Made by a program: the position numbers and the translations under genes. A DNA stretch of 64,000 nt, taken from the NCBI GenBank assembly GCA_037127315.1, contig JBBBDQ010001122.1, forward strand, positions 6,861,001-6,925,000, read 5' to 3'. A model generated the notes under the pieces. That model was not told the DNA's origin and searched no databases. It saw only the letters and a program-made list of their open reading frames with translations. Position 1 is the stretch's first letter. Every line of letters starts with the position of its first letter. This stretch comes from Ascarosepion bandense. Taxonomy: Eukaryota; Mollusca; Cephalopoda; Sepiida; Sepiidae. Of the stretch, positions 21,540 through 35,499 are shown piece after piece.

Positions 21540-22430
21540 ACATCTCTTGCCTAGAAAGTTTTCCGAATTCTCACAAGGAATTGGTGATGTTGGGCGAGAG
21601 CTGGCTTGTATTTGAACATTTCGTTTGTTAGGCCATCTGCACCGCGGCTTGCAAAATTTTGCACGTTCCACAAAATATAAATGTGCTCGGCAAATTTGAG
21701 GTTTTTGGTCCTTGTTGAAAGGGCGAAGGCTGGTGGGGAATTTTTTTTCATGGTGGGAACAGCCATGTGTTCTTTTGGTTTCATCTTCTTTCTTCTCTGA
21801 AATCTGTTGAATATGTGCGGTGTTTTGTGAATTAAAATATAACAGTAAGTCGTCCGCCATTTTCCCAAGACGATTTGTGTGTAAGTCAACTTGTGCTGCT
21901 ACTACAGGCTTGATAGAGTGGGGTAGGGCTTGTATGAATTTGTGGCGTACAATATCGTTCCCTACGTCAATTTGACATGCGAGTGCCACGAGTTCATTCA
22001 AGTACACTGATGGACGGCCCGTTACTGTTGACGAGGACATTAATTTAACCAACATCTCCGGTTTTGTTTTTCGTAGGCGCCCGTCACTGATTCTTTCAGT
22101 GCGTAGTAGTCGTTTGATTGTAGTATAGCAGGCTGTATTTTTCCTATTATATCCACTGGGAGTGCTGCCAGAATGCTGAAAAATTGTTGATGGGGCGGTC
22201 AGATATTTGCAATATTAAATTGCGCCTCCATTATAGCAAACCAAGCCGTTACATTTGATTCGAGAAAGTTCGGCGGTTTTATGGTAATAGCTTGAAATGG
22301 TTGGTGTGAGTTTATTGTTTCTTCAGCGTCCGTTGTCATGGTGAGTTTGTGTTGCGGAGAAATATTCAAATTTCGCTGAAAGTCCAAATTCTTATATTTT
22401 TTGGGTATATATATGTGTTGAAAATCCACA
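21540..22430 (-). pseudogene. gag: Gypsy gag remnant
   Basis: The N-terminal part at 22199-22429 contains ITIKPPNFLESNVTAWFAIM, a common metazoan Gypsy gag opening (PP.F....AWF...E.QF). The middle part, near 21800-22050, has LNELVALACQIDVGNDIVRH. A possible zinc-knuckle-like block CRAHLYFVERAKFCKPRC is near 21640-21690. A frameshift separates the N-terminal and middle blocks near 22060-22080. Confidence 0.8.
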
Positions 22431-22482
22431 TCTTCGTCACCAAATTATCTGGGGAAGGTCAGGTTGGCGAGTTTATCTCGTG

Positions 22483-22501
22483 TAACGTCGGGGTATACCA
22501 A
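22483..22501 (-). promoter_or_regulatory. Putative primer-binding site
   Basis: Just inside the 5' LTR, on the minus strand, the sequence TTGGTATACCCCGACGTTAC begins with TTGG as a PBS against a tRNA 3' CCA would. It resembles the TGGTGACCCCGACGTGA type seen in many Gypsy elements. The specific tRNA was not determined. Confidence 0.45.
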
Positions 22502-22503
22502 TT

Positions 22504-22681
22504 TATAGTGGGTTGATTAACTATTCCGTTTCTAGTGCAGGGTAGTTGTATATTGTTGCAGGTTAGCGGAATTTGGCCTTGTGGTAGATAGCCCACTAGA
22601 AGTCATAAAATGATTATGAAATCAAGTAAAGCAAATTGAGAGGAAAATAACATTTATATATACACCAATTAATTAATATTT
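22504..22681 (-). mobile_element. Gypsy 5' LTR, truncated
   Basis: Only about 178 bp of LTR remain, matching 17868-18045. The rest of the U3 side is missing and satellite units follow at once (AATGATAGACG). A promoter-proximal deletion would have silenced the element. The number of differences between the LTRs suggests an old insertion. Confidence 0.75.
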
Positions 22682-25019
22682 AATGATAGACGTATCTATG
22701 ATAGATTCTAGAGAAAAACAATTATCTCCTACAACGCATTGAAACAAATAATAGAGCCACCGGAAAATTTGTGGCAGTAATAATCTAAGCTTAGACGAAT
22801 GATAGAAATGTGTATGATAGATTCTGGAGAAAAAAAATTAACTCACATGACATAGTGAAACAAAGAGTAGCGCCACCGGACAATATGTGGCAGAAATACA
22901 CTAAGGATAGACGAATGATAGAAATGTGTATGATAGATTCTGGAGAAAAACAATTACCTCACATGACACAGTGAAACAAATAGTAGCGGCACTGTACAAT
23001 AGGTGGCAGCAATACTCTAAGCATAGACGAATGATAGAAATGTGTATGATAGATTCTGGAGAAAAACAATTAACTCACATGACACAGTGAAACAAATAGT
23101 AGAGGCACCAGGCAATATGTAGCAGCAATACTCTAAGCATAGACTAATGATAGAGGTACGCATGATAGATTCTGGAAAAAAATTTTTCTCACATGACACA
23201 GTGAAACAAATAGCAGCGGCACCGGGCAAAATGTGGCAGCAATACTCTAAGCATAGACGAATGATAGAAATGTGTATGATAGATTCTGGAGAAAAACAAT
23301 TAACTCACATGACACAGTGAAACAAATAGTAGAGGCACCGGGCAATATGTAGCAGCAATACTCTAAGCATAGACTAATGATAGAGGTACGCATGATAGAT
23401 TCTGGAAAAAACTTTTTTCTCACATGACACAGTGAAACAAATAGCAGCGGCACCGGGCAAAATGTGGCAACAATACTCTAAGCATAGACGAATGATAGAA
23501 ATGTGTATGATAGATTCTGGAGAAAAACAATTAACTCACATGACACAGTGAAACAAATAGCAGCGGCACCGGGCAATATGTGGCAGCAATACTCTAAGCA
23601 TAGACGAATGATAGAAATATGTATGATAGATTCTGGAGAAAAACAATTAACTCACATGACACAGTGAAACAAATAGCAGCGGCACCGGGCAAAATGTGGC
23701 AACAATACTCTAAGCATAGACGAATGATAGAAATGTGTATGATAGATTCTGGAGAATAACAATTAATTCACATGACACAGTGAAAAAATAGTAACGGCCC
23801 CGGGCAATATGAGACAGCAATACTCTAAGAATAGACTAATGATAGAAATGTGTATGATAGATTCTGGAGAAAAACAATTAACTCACATGACACAGTGAAA
23901 CAAATAGCAGCGGCACCGGGCAATATGTAGCAGCAATACTCTAAGCATAGACTAATGATAGAGGTACGCATGATAGATTCTGGAAAACACTTTTTTCTCA
24001 CATGACACAGTGAAACAAATAGCAGCGGCACCGGGCAAAATGTGGCAACAATACTCTAAGCATAGACGAATGATAGAAATGTGTATGATAGATTCTGGAC
24101 AATAACAATTAATTCACATGACACAGTGAAAAAATAGTAACGGCCCCGGGCAATATGAGACAGCAATACTCTAAGAATAGACTAATGATAGAAATGTGTA
24201 TGATAGATTCTGAAGAAAAACAATTAACTCACATGACACAGTGAAAGAAATAGTTGCGGCCCCGGGCAATATCTGGCAGCAATACTCTAAGCATAGGCTA
24301 ATGATAGAGGTACGCATGATAGATTCTGGAAAAAAATGTTATCTCACATGACACAGTGAAACAAATAGCAGCGGCATCGGGCAAAATGTGGCAGTAATAA
24401 TCTAAGCTTAGACGAATGATAGAAATGTGTATGATAGATTCTGGAGAAAAACAACTCACATGACACAGTGAAACAAATAGTAGCGGCATCGGCCAATAGG
24501 TGGCAGCAAATCCTCAGAGTATAGAAGAATGATAGAAATGTGCATAATAGATTCTGGAGAAAAACAATTAACTCACATGACACAGTGAAACAAATAGTAG
24601 CGGCACTGTACAATAGGTGGCAGCAATACTCTAAACATAGACTAATGATAGAGGTACGCATGAGAGATTCTGGAAAAAAATTTGTTATCTCACATGACAC
24701 AGTGAAACAAATAGCAGCGGCACCGGGCAATATGTGGCAGCAATACTATAAGCATAGACGAATGATAGAAATGTGTATGATAGATTCTGGAGAAAAACAA
24801 AAAACTCACATGACACAGTGAAACAAATAGTAGCGGCATCGCGCAATATATGACAGCAATACTCTAAGCATAGACGAATGATAGAAATGTGTATGATAGA
24901 TTCTGGAGAAAAACAATTAACTCACATGACACAGTGAAACAAACAACAGCGACACCGGGCAATAGGTGGCAGCAATACTCTAAGCATAGACGAATGATAG
25001 AAATATGTATGATAGATTC

Positions 25020-28000
25020 TGGAGAAAAACAATTAACTCACATGACACAGTGAAACAAATAGCAGCGGCACCGGGCAATATGTGGCAGCAATACTCTAAG
25101 CATAGACGAATGATAGAAATGTGTATGATAGATTCTGGAAAAAAACAATTAACTCACATGACACAGTGAAACAAATAGTAGCGGCAACGGACAATATGTG
25201 GCAGCAATACTCTGAGCATAGACGAATGATAGAAATGTCTATGATAGATTCTGGAGAAAAACAATTAATTCACATGACCCAGTGAAACAAATAGTAGAGG
25301 CATCGGGTAATATGTGGCAACAATACTCTAAGCATAGACGAATGATAGAAATGTGTATGATAGATTCTGGAGAAAAACAATTAACTCACATGACACAGTG
25401 AAACAAATAGTAGCGGCAACGGACAATATGTGGCAGCAATACTCTGAGCATAGACGAATGATAGAAATGTGTGTGGTAGATTCTGGAAAAAAACAATTCA
25501 CATGACACAGTGAAACAAATAGTAGCGGCACCGGGCAATATGTGGCAGCAATACTCTAAGCATAGACGAATGATAGAAATGTGTATGATAGATTCTGGAG
25601 AAAAACAATTAACTCACATGACACAGTGAAACAAATAGTAGCGGCAACGGACAATATGTGGCAGCAATACTCTGAGCATAGACGAATGATAGAAATGTGT
25701 GTGGTAGATTCTGGAAAAAAACAATTCACATGACACAGTGAAACAAATAGTAGCGGCAACGGACAATATGTGGCAGCAATACTCTGAGCATAGACGAATG
25801 ATAGAAATGTGTGTGGTAGATTCTGGAAAAAAACAATTCACATGACACAGTGAAACAAATAGTAGCGGCACCGGGCAATATGTGGCAGCAATACTCTAAG
25901 CATAGACGAATGATAGAAATGTCTATCATAGATTCTGGAGAAAAAAAATTAACTCACATGACACAGTGAAACAAAGAGCAGCGGCACCGGGCAATAGGTG
26001 GCAGCAATACTCTAAGCATAGACGAATGATAGAAATGTCTATCATAGATTCTGGAGAAAAAAATTAACTCACATGACACAGTGAAACAAACAGCAGCGGC
26101 ACCGGGCAATATGTGGCAGCAATACTCTAAGCATAGACGAATGATAGAAATATGTATGATAGATTCTGGAGAAAAAATATTAACTCACATGACACAGTGA
26201 AACAAATAGCAGCGGCACCGGGCAATATGTTACAGCAATACTCTAAGCATAGACGAATGATAGAAATGTGTATGATAGATTCTGGAGAAAAACAATTAAC
26301 TCACATGACACAGTGAAACAAACAGCAGCGGCACCGGGCAATATGTGGCAGCAATACTCTAAGCATAGACGAATGATAGAAATATGTATGATAGATTCTG
26401 GAGAAAAAATAACTCACATGACACAGTGAAACAAATAGCAGCGGCACCGGGCAATATGTTACAGCAATACTCTAAGCATAGACGAATGATAGAAATGTGT
26501 ATGATAGATTCTGGAGAAAAAACAATTAACTCACATGACACAGTGAAACAAATAGCAGCGGCACCGGGCAATATGTGGCAGCAATACTCTAAGCATAGAC
26601 GAATGATAGAAATGTGTATGATAGATTCTGGAGAAAAACAATTAACTCACATGACACAGTGAAACAAATAGCAGCGGCACTGTACAATAGGTGGCAGCAA
26701 TACTCTAAGCATAGACTAATGATAGAGGTACGCATGATAGATTCTGGAAAAAAAATTATCTCACATGACACAGTGAAACAAATAGCAGCGGCACCGGGCA
26801 AAATGTGGCAGCAATACTCTAAGCATAGACGAACGATAGAAATGGGTATGATAGATTCTGGAGAAAAGCAATTAACTGACATGAAACAGTGAAACAAATA
26901 GCAGCGGCACCGGGCAATAGGTGGCAGCAATACTCTAAGCATAGACGAATGATAGAAATGTGTGTGGTAGATTCTGGAGAGAAACAATTAACTCACATGA
27001 CCCAGTGAAACAAATAGTAGAGGCATCGGGTAATATGTGGCAACAATACTCTAAGCATAGACGAATGATAGAAATGTGTATGATAGATTCTGGAGAAAAA
27101 CAATTAACTCACATGACACAGTGAAACAAATAGCAGCGGCACCGGGCAATATGTGGCAGCAATACTCTAAGCATAGACGAATGATAGAAATGTGTATGAT
27201 AGATTCTGAAAAAAACAATTAACTCACATGACACAGTGAAACAAATAGTAGCGGCAACGGACAATATGTGGCAGCAATACTCTGAGCATAGACGAATGAT
27301 AGAAATGTCTATGATAGATTCTGGAGAAAAAACAATTAATTCACATGACCCAGTGAAACAAATAGTAGAGGCATCGGGTAATATGTGGCAACAATACTCT
27401 AAGCATAGACGAATGATAGAAATGTGTATGATAGATTCTGGAGAAAAACAATTAACTCACATGACACAGTGAAACAAATAGTAGCGGCAACGGACAATAT
27501 GTGGCAGCAATACTCTGAGCATAGACGAATGATAGAAATGTGTGGTAGATTCTGGAAAAAAACAATTCACATGACACAGTGAAACAAATAGTAGCGGCAC
27601 CGGGCAATATGTGGCAGCAATACTCTAAGCATAGACGAATGATAGAAATGTGTATGATAGATTCTGGAGAAAAACAATTAACTCACATGACACAGTGAAA
27701 CAAATAGTAGCGGCAACGGACAATATGTGGCAGCAATACTCTGAGCATAGACGAATGATAGAAATGTGTGTGGTAGATTCTGGAAAAAAACAATTCACAT
27801 GACACAGTGAAACAAATAGTAGCGGCAACGGACAATATGTGGCAGCAATACTCTGAGCATAGACGAATGATAGAAATGTGTGTGGTACATTCTGGAAAAA
27901 AACAATTCACATGACACAGTGAAACAAATAGTAGCGGCACCGGGCAATATGTGGCAGCAATACTCTAAGCATAGACGAATGATAGAAATGTCTATCATAG

Positions 28001-29060
28001 ATTCTGGAGAAAAAAAATTAACTCACATGACACAGTGAAACAAAGAGCAGCGGCACCGGGCAATAGGTGGCAGCAATACTCTTAAGCATAGACGAATGAT
28101 AGAAATGTCTATCATAGATTCTGGAGAAAAAATTAACTCACATGACACAGTGAAACAAACAGCAGCGGCACCGGGCAATATGTGGCAGCAATACTCTAAG
28201 CATAGACGAATGATAGAAATATGTATGATAGATTCTGGAGAAAAAATATTAACTCACATGACACAGTGAAACAAATAGCAGCGGCACCGGGCAATATGTT
28301 ACAGCAATACTCTAAGCATAGACGAATGATAGAAATGTGTATGATAGATTCTGGAGAAAAACAATTAACTCACATGACACAGTGAAACAAACAGCAGCGG
28401 CACCGGGCAATATGTGGCAGCAATACTCTAAGCATAGACGAATGATAGAAATATGTATGATAGATTCTGGAGAAAAAATAACTCACATGACACAGTGAAA
28501 CAAATAGCAGCGGCACCGGGCAATATGTTACAGCAATACTCTAAGCATAGACGAATGATAGAAATGTGTATGATAGATTCTGGAGAAAAACAATTAACTC
28601 ACATGACACAGTGAAACAAATAGCAGCGGCACCGGGCAATATGTGGCAGCAATACTCTAAGCATAGACGAATGATAGAAATGTGTATGATAGATTCTGGA
28701 GAAAAACAATTAACTCACATGACACAGTGAAACAAATAGCAGCGGCACTGTACAATAGGTGGCAGCAATACTCTAAGCATAGACTAATGATAGAGGTACG
28801 CATGATAGATTCTGGAAAAAAAATTATCTCACATGACACAGTGAAACAAATAGCAGCGGCACCGGGCAAAATGTGGCAGCAATACTCTAAGCATAGACGA
28901 ACGATAGAAATGGGTATGATAGATTCTGGAGAAAAGCAATTAACTGACATGAAACAGTGAAACAAATAGCAGCGGCACCGGGCAATAGGTGGCAGCAATA
29001 CTCTAAGCATAGACGAATGATAGAAATGTGTATGATAGATTCTGGAGAAAAACAATTAAC
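25020..29060. repeat. About 2.07-kb block duplication inside the array
   Basis: The block from about 25.02 to 26.99 kb recurs at about 27.09-29.06 kb with a 2068-2071 bp offset and only small indels. Rare unit variants (TGTGTGTGGTAG, TGTCTATCATAG, CACTGTACAATAGG, GAAATGGGTATG) recur in the same order. A further four-unit (462-bp) block is repeated at 28657 and 29119. Confidence 0.9.
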
Positions 29061-29528
29061 TCACATGACACAGTGAAACAAATAGCAGTGGCACCGGGCA
29101 ATATGTGGCAGCAATACTCTAAGCATAGACGAATGATAGAAATGTGTATGATAGATTCTGGAGAAAAACAATTAACTCACATGACACAGTGAAACAAATA
29201 GCAGCGGCACTGTACAATAGGTGGCAGCAATACTCTAAGCATAGACTAATGATAGAGGTACGCATGATAGATTCTGGAAAAAAAATTATCTCACATGACA
29301 CAGTGAAACAAATAGCAGCGGCACCGGGCAAAATGTGGCAGCAATACTCTAAGCATAGACGAACGATAGAAATGGGTATGATAGATTCTGGAGAAAAGCA
29401 ATTAACTGACATGAAACAGTGAAACAAATAGCAGCGGCACCGGGCAATAGGTGGCAGCAATACTCTAAGCATAGACGAATGATAGAAATGTGTGTGGTAG
29501 ATTCTGGAGAGAAACAATTAACTCACAT

Positions 29529-31730
29529 GACCCAGTGAAACAAATAGTAGAGGCATCGGGTAATATGTGGCAACAATACTCTAAGCATAGACGAATGATA
29601 GAAATGTGTATGATAGATTCTGGAGAAAAACAATTAACTCACATGACACAGTGAAACAAATAGTAGCGGCAACGGACAATATGTGGCAGCAATACTCTGA
29701 GCATAGACGAATGATAGAAATGTGTGTGGTAGATTCTGGAGAAAAACAATTAATTCACATGACCCAGTGAAACAAATAGTAGAGGCATCGGGTAATATGT
29801 GGCAACAATACTCTAAGCATAGACGAATGATAGAAATGTGTATGATAGATTCTGGAGAAAAACAATTAACTCACATGACACAGTGAAACAAATAGTAGCG
29901 GCAACGGACAATATGTGGCAGCAATACTCTGAGCATAGACGAATGATAGAAATGTGTGTGGTAGATTCTGGAGAAAAACAATTAATTCACATGACCCAGT
30001 GAAACAAATAGTAGAGGCATCGCGTAATATGTGGCAACAATACTCTAAGCATAGACGAATGATAGAAATGTGTATGATAGATTCTGGAGAAAAACAATTA
30101 ACTCACATGACACAGTGAAACAAATAGTAGCGGCAACGGACAATATGTGGCAGCAATACTCTGAGCATAGACGAATGATAGAAATGTGTGTGGTAGATTC
30201 TGGAAAAAAACAATTCACATGACACAGTGAAACAAATAGTAGCGGCCCCAGGCAATATGTGGCAGCAACACTCTAAGCATAGGCAAATCAGAAAAGTGTG
30301 TATGATAGATTCTGGAGAGAAACAATTAACTCACATGACCCAGTGAAACAAATAGTAGAGGCATCGGGTAATATGTGGCAACAATACTCTAAGCATAGAC
30401 GAATGATAGAAATGTGTATGATAGATTCTGGAAAAAAACAATTAACTCACATGACACAGTGAAACAAATAGTAGCGGCAACGGACAATATGTGGCAGCAA
30501 TACTCTGAGCATAGACGAATGATAGAAATGTGTGTGGTAGATTCTGGAGAAAAACAATTAATTCACATGACCCAGTGAAACAAATAGTAGAGGCATCGGG
30601 TAATATGTGGCAACAATACTCTAAGCATAGACGAATGATAGAAATGTGTATGATAGATTCTGGAGAAAAACAATTAACTCACATGACACAGTGAAACAAA
30701 TAGTAGCGGCAACGGACAATATGTGGCAGCAATACTCTGAGCATAGACGAATGATAGAAATGTGTGTGGTAGATTCTGGAGAAAAACAATTAATTCACAT
30801 GACCCAGTGTAACAAATAGTAGAGGCATCGGGTAATATGTGGCAACAATACTCTAAGCATAGACGAATGATAGAAATGTGTATGATAGATTCTGGAGAAA
30901 AACAATTAACTCACATGACACAGTGAAACAAATAGTAGCGGCAACGGACAATATGTGGCAGCAATACTCTGAGCAGAGACGAATGATAGAAATGTGTGTG
31001 GTAGATTCTGGAGAAAAACAATTAATTCACATGACCCAGTGAAACAAATAGTAGAGGCATCGGGTAATATGTGGCAACAATACTCTAAGCATAGACGAAT
31101 GATAGAAATGTGTATGATAGATTCTGGAGAAAAACAATTAACTCACATGACACAGTGAAACAAATAGTAGCGGCAACGGACAATATGTGGCAGCAATACT
31201 CTGAGCATAGACGAATGATAGAAATGTGTGTGGTAGATTCTGGAGAAAAACAATTAATTCACATGACCCAGTGAAACAAATAGTAGAGGCATCGGGTAAT
31301 ATGTGGCAACAATACTCTAAGCATAGACGAATGATAGAAATGTGTATGATAGATTCTGGAGAAAAACAATTAACTCACATGACACAGTGAAACAAATAGT
31401 AGCGGCAACGGACAATATGTGGCAGCAATACTCTGAGCATAGACGAATGATAGAAATGTGTGTGGTAGATTCTGGAGAAAAACAATTAATTCACATGACC
31501 CAGTGAAACAAATAGTAGAGGCATCGGGTAATATGTGGCAACAATACTCTAAGCATAGACGAATGATAGAAATGTGTATGATAGATTCTGGAGAAAAACA
31601 ATTAACTCACATGACACAGTGAAACAAATAGTAGCGGCAACGGACAATATGTGGCAGCAATACTCTGAGCATAGACGAATGATAGAAATGTGTGTGGTAG
31701 ATTCTGGAAAAAAACAATTCACATGACACA
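29529..31730. repeat. 232-bp dimeric higher-order repeat
   Basis: Two unit types alternate: one with GACCCAGTG, GAGGCATCGGGTAATATG and GGCAACAATACTCTAAGC, the other with GACACAGTG, GCGGCAACGGACAATATG and GGCAGCAATACTCTGAGC. GACCCAGTG occurs at 29529, 29761, 29993, 30337, 30569, 30801, 31033, 31265 and 31497. The spacing is exactly 232 bp except for one 344-bp step. Confidence 0.93.
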
Positions 31731-34700
31731 GTGAAACAAATAGTAGAGGCATCGGGTAATATGTGGCAACAATACTCTAAGCATAGACGAATGATAGAAA
31801 TGTGTATGATAGATTCTGGAGAAAAAAATTAACTCACATGACACAGTGAAACAAACAGCAGCGGCACCGGGCAATATGTGGCAGCAATACTCTAAGCATA
31901 GACGAATGATAGAAATATGTATGATAGATTCTGGAGAAAAAATATTAACTCACATGACACAGTGAAACAAATAGCAGCGGCACCGGGCAATATGTTACAG
32001 CAATACTCTAAGCATAGACGAATGATAGAAATGTGTATGATAGATTCTGGAGAAAAACAATTAACTCACATGACACAGTGAAACAAATAGCAGCGGCACC
32101 GGGCAATATGTGGCAGCAATACTCTAAGCATAGACGAATGATAGAAATGTGTATGATAGATTCTGGAGAAAAACAATTAACTCACATGACACAGTGAAAC
32201 AAATAGCAGCGGCACCGGGCAATATGTGGCAGCAATACTCTAAGCATAGACGAATGATAGAAATATGTATGATAGATTCTGGAGAAAAACAATTAACTCA
32301 CATGACACAATGAAACAAACAGCAGCGACACCGGGCAATAGGTGGCAGCAATACTCTAAGCATAGACGAATGATAGAAATATGTATGATAGATTCTGGAG
32401 AAAAACAATTAACTCACATGACACAGTGAAACAAATAGCAGCGGCACCGGGCAATATGTGGCAGCAATACTCTAAGCATAGACGAATGATAGAAATGTGT
32501 ATGATAGATTCTGGAGAAAAACAATTAATTCACATGAGACAGTGAAACAAATAGTGGCGGTATCGGGCAATATGTGGCAGTAATACTCTAAGAATAGACT
32601 AATGATAGAAATGTGTATGAAAGTTTCGGGAGAAAAACAATTAACTCACATGACACAGTGAAACAAAGAGTAGCGGCATCGGCCAATAGGTGACAGCAAA
32701 TCCTCAGAGTATAGAAGAATGATAGAAATGTGTATGGTAGATTCTGGAGAAAAACAATTAACTCACATGACACAGTGGTACAAATAGTATCGGCATCGGG
32801 CAATATGTGACAGCAATACTCTAAGCGTAGACGAATGATAGAAATGTGTATGATAGATTCTGGAGAAAAACATTTGCCTCATATGATACAGTGAAACAAA
32901 TAGTAGCGGCAACGGATAATATGTGGCAGCAATACTATAAGCATAGACGAATGATAGAAATGTCTATCATAGATTCTGGAGTAAAACAATTAACTCGAAT
33001 GACACAGTGAAACAAATAGTAGCGGCACCGGACATTATGTGGCAGCAATACTATAAGCATAGATGAATGATAGAAATGTGTATGATAGATTCTGGAGAAA
33101 AGCAATTAATTCACATGAAACAGTGAAACAAATAGTAGAGGCACCGGGCAATATGTAGCAGCAATACTCTAAGCATAGACTAATGATAGAGGTACGCATG
33201 ATAGATTCTGGAAAAAACTGTTATCTCACATGACACAGTGAAACAAATAGCAGCGGCACCGGGCAATATGTGGCAGCAATACTCTAAGCATAGACGAATG
33301 ATAGAAATGTGTATGATAGATTCTGGAGAAAAGCAATTAACTCAGATGAAACAGTGAAACAAATAGTAGAGGCACCGGGCAATATGTAGCAGCAATACTC
33401 TCAACAGAGACTAATGATAGAGGTTCGCATGATAGATGCTGGAGAAAAACAATTAATTCACATGACACAGTGAAACAAATAGTAGCGCCATCGGACAACA
33501 GGTGACAGCAATACTCTAAGCATAGACGAATGATAGAAATGTGCATGATAGATTCTGGAGAAAAACAATTAACTGACATGACACAGTGAAACAAATAGTC
33601 GTAGCACCGGGCAAAATGTGGCAGCAATACTCTAAGCATAGACGAATGATAGAAAAGTGTATGATAGATTCTGAAGAAAGACAATTAAGTCACATGAAAC
33701 AGTGAAACAAATAGCAGCGGAACCGGGCAATATGTGGCAGCAATACTCTAAGCATAGACGAATGATAGAAATGTGTATGATAGATTCTGGAGAAAAGCAA
33801 TTAACTCAGATGAAACAGTGAAACAAATAGTAGAGGCACCGGGCAATATGTAGCACCAATACTCTAAGCATAGACTAATGATAGAGGTACGCATGATAGA
33901 TTCTGGAAAAAACTCTTATCTCACATGACACAGTGAAACAAATAGTAGCGGCCCCGGGCAATATGTGGCAGCAATACTCTAAGCATAGCCAAATCAGAGA
34001 AGTGTGTATGATAGACTCTGGAGAGAAACAATAAACTCACATGACATAGTGAAAGAAATAGTAGAGGCCGCGTGCAATATGTGGCAGCAATACTCTAAGG
34101 ATAGACGAACGATAGATATGTTTATGATAGATTCTGGAGAAAAATAATTAACGCACATGACACAGTGAAACAAATAGGAGCGGCAGCGGACAATATGTGG
34201 CAGCAATACTCTAAGCATAGACGAATGATAGAAATGTCTATCAAATTTCTGGAGAAAAACATTTATCTGACATGACACAGTGAAACAAATAGTAGTGGCA
34301 CCGGGCAATATGTGGCAGCAATAGCTTAGCATAGACGAATGTTTGACGTACGTACGATAGATTCTGGAAAAAAAATTATCTCACATGACAACGTGAAAAG
34401 CATTGTAGTGGCACCGTATAATATGTTGGAGCGATACACTAAGCATAAACGAATGATAGACAAATGTATGATAGACACTGGAGAAAAAACATTATTTCAC
34501 GTGACTCACTGAAACACATACTAGCGGCACTGGATAATATGTGGCATCAATACACTACGCATATTGTAGAAGCGTGTATGATAGACACTAGAGAAAAAAG
34601 GTATCTCGCGTCATACAAGGAAACACATATTAGCGACACCGGGGAATATGTAGCAGGAATACTCTGAGAATAGCCGAAATATAGACGTATGTATGATACA

Positions 34701-35499
34701 TTCTGGAGAAAAACAATTACCTCACATGAAATACTAACGGCATCTCACATGACATAGTAACGGCACCGGACAATATGAGGCAGTAATACTCAGAGCATAG
34801 CCGAAAGATAGACGTATGTAGGATACATTCTGGAGAAAAACAATTACCTCACATGAAATACTAACGGCATCTCACAGGACATAAAAACGGCACCGGACAA
34901 TATGTGGCAGTAATACTCTGAGAATAGCCGAAATATAGACGTATATATGTTACATTCTGGAGAAAAACAATTTTCTCACATGAAACAGTACCGGCATTTC
35001 ACGTGATATATTAACGTCATCGGACAATATGTAAAAGTAATACTCTGAGAATAGCCGAAATATAGACGTATGTATGATACATTCTGGAAAAATAACAATT
35101 CCCTCACATGAAACAGGACCGGCATCTCACATGACATAATAACGGCACCAGACAATATGCTGCCGTAATACTCTGAGAATAGCCGAAATATAAATGTATG
35201 TAGGATACATTCTGGACAAAAGCTATTACCTCACATGAAATACTAACGGCTTCTCACATGACATAGTAATGGCACCGGACAATATGTGGCAGTAATTCTC
35301 TGAGAATAGCCGAAATATAGAAGTATGTAGGATACATTCTGGAGAAAAACAATTACCTCCCATGAAATACTAACGGCTTCTCACATGACATAGTAACGGC
35401 ACCGGACAATATGAGGCAGTAATACTCTGAGAATAGCCGAAATATAGAAGTATGAAGGATACATTCTGGAGAAAAACAATTACCTCACATGAAATACTA

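Larger units (their letters stand above)
22681..34660. repeat. Satellite array, 116-bp zone (about 100 copies)
   Basis: A consensus unit of 116 bp can be read directly. It carries GAATGATAGAAATGTGTATG, ATAGATTCTGGAGAAAAACA, ATTAACTCACATGACACAGT, GAAACAAATAGCAGCGGCAC, CGGGCAATATGTGGCAGCAA and TACTCTAAGCATAGAC, head to tail. Central units (25-32.5 kb) are nearly uniform and units at both edges are diverged. Because 116 is not a multiple of 3, the open frames of up to 132 codons are by-products of the repeat. The minus-strand translation resembles a Jockey-type LINE segment. Higher-order structure includes a 232-bp dimer at 29.5-31.7 kb. Confidence 0.97.

Noticed and set aside
26589..29517. Open frames of 92-132 codons repeated along the satellite (for example 26589-26987, 28657-29055, 29119-29517 minus)
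   Set aside because: The unit length (116 bp) rotates the reading frame, the same peptides occur in several frames, and no start context or domain is present. They reflect repeat structure and the LINE ancestry of the unit, not genes.
22681..34660. Hammerhead ribozyme in every satellite unit (CTGGAGA ... GTGAAAC)
   Set aside because: The CTGANGA core is not matched (G at an invariant A) and no stem II can form between the two boxes.
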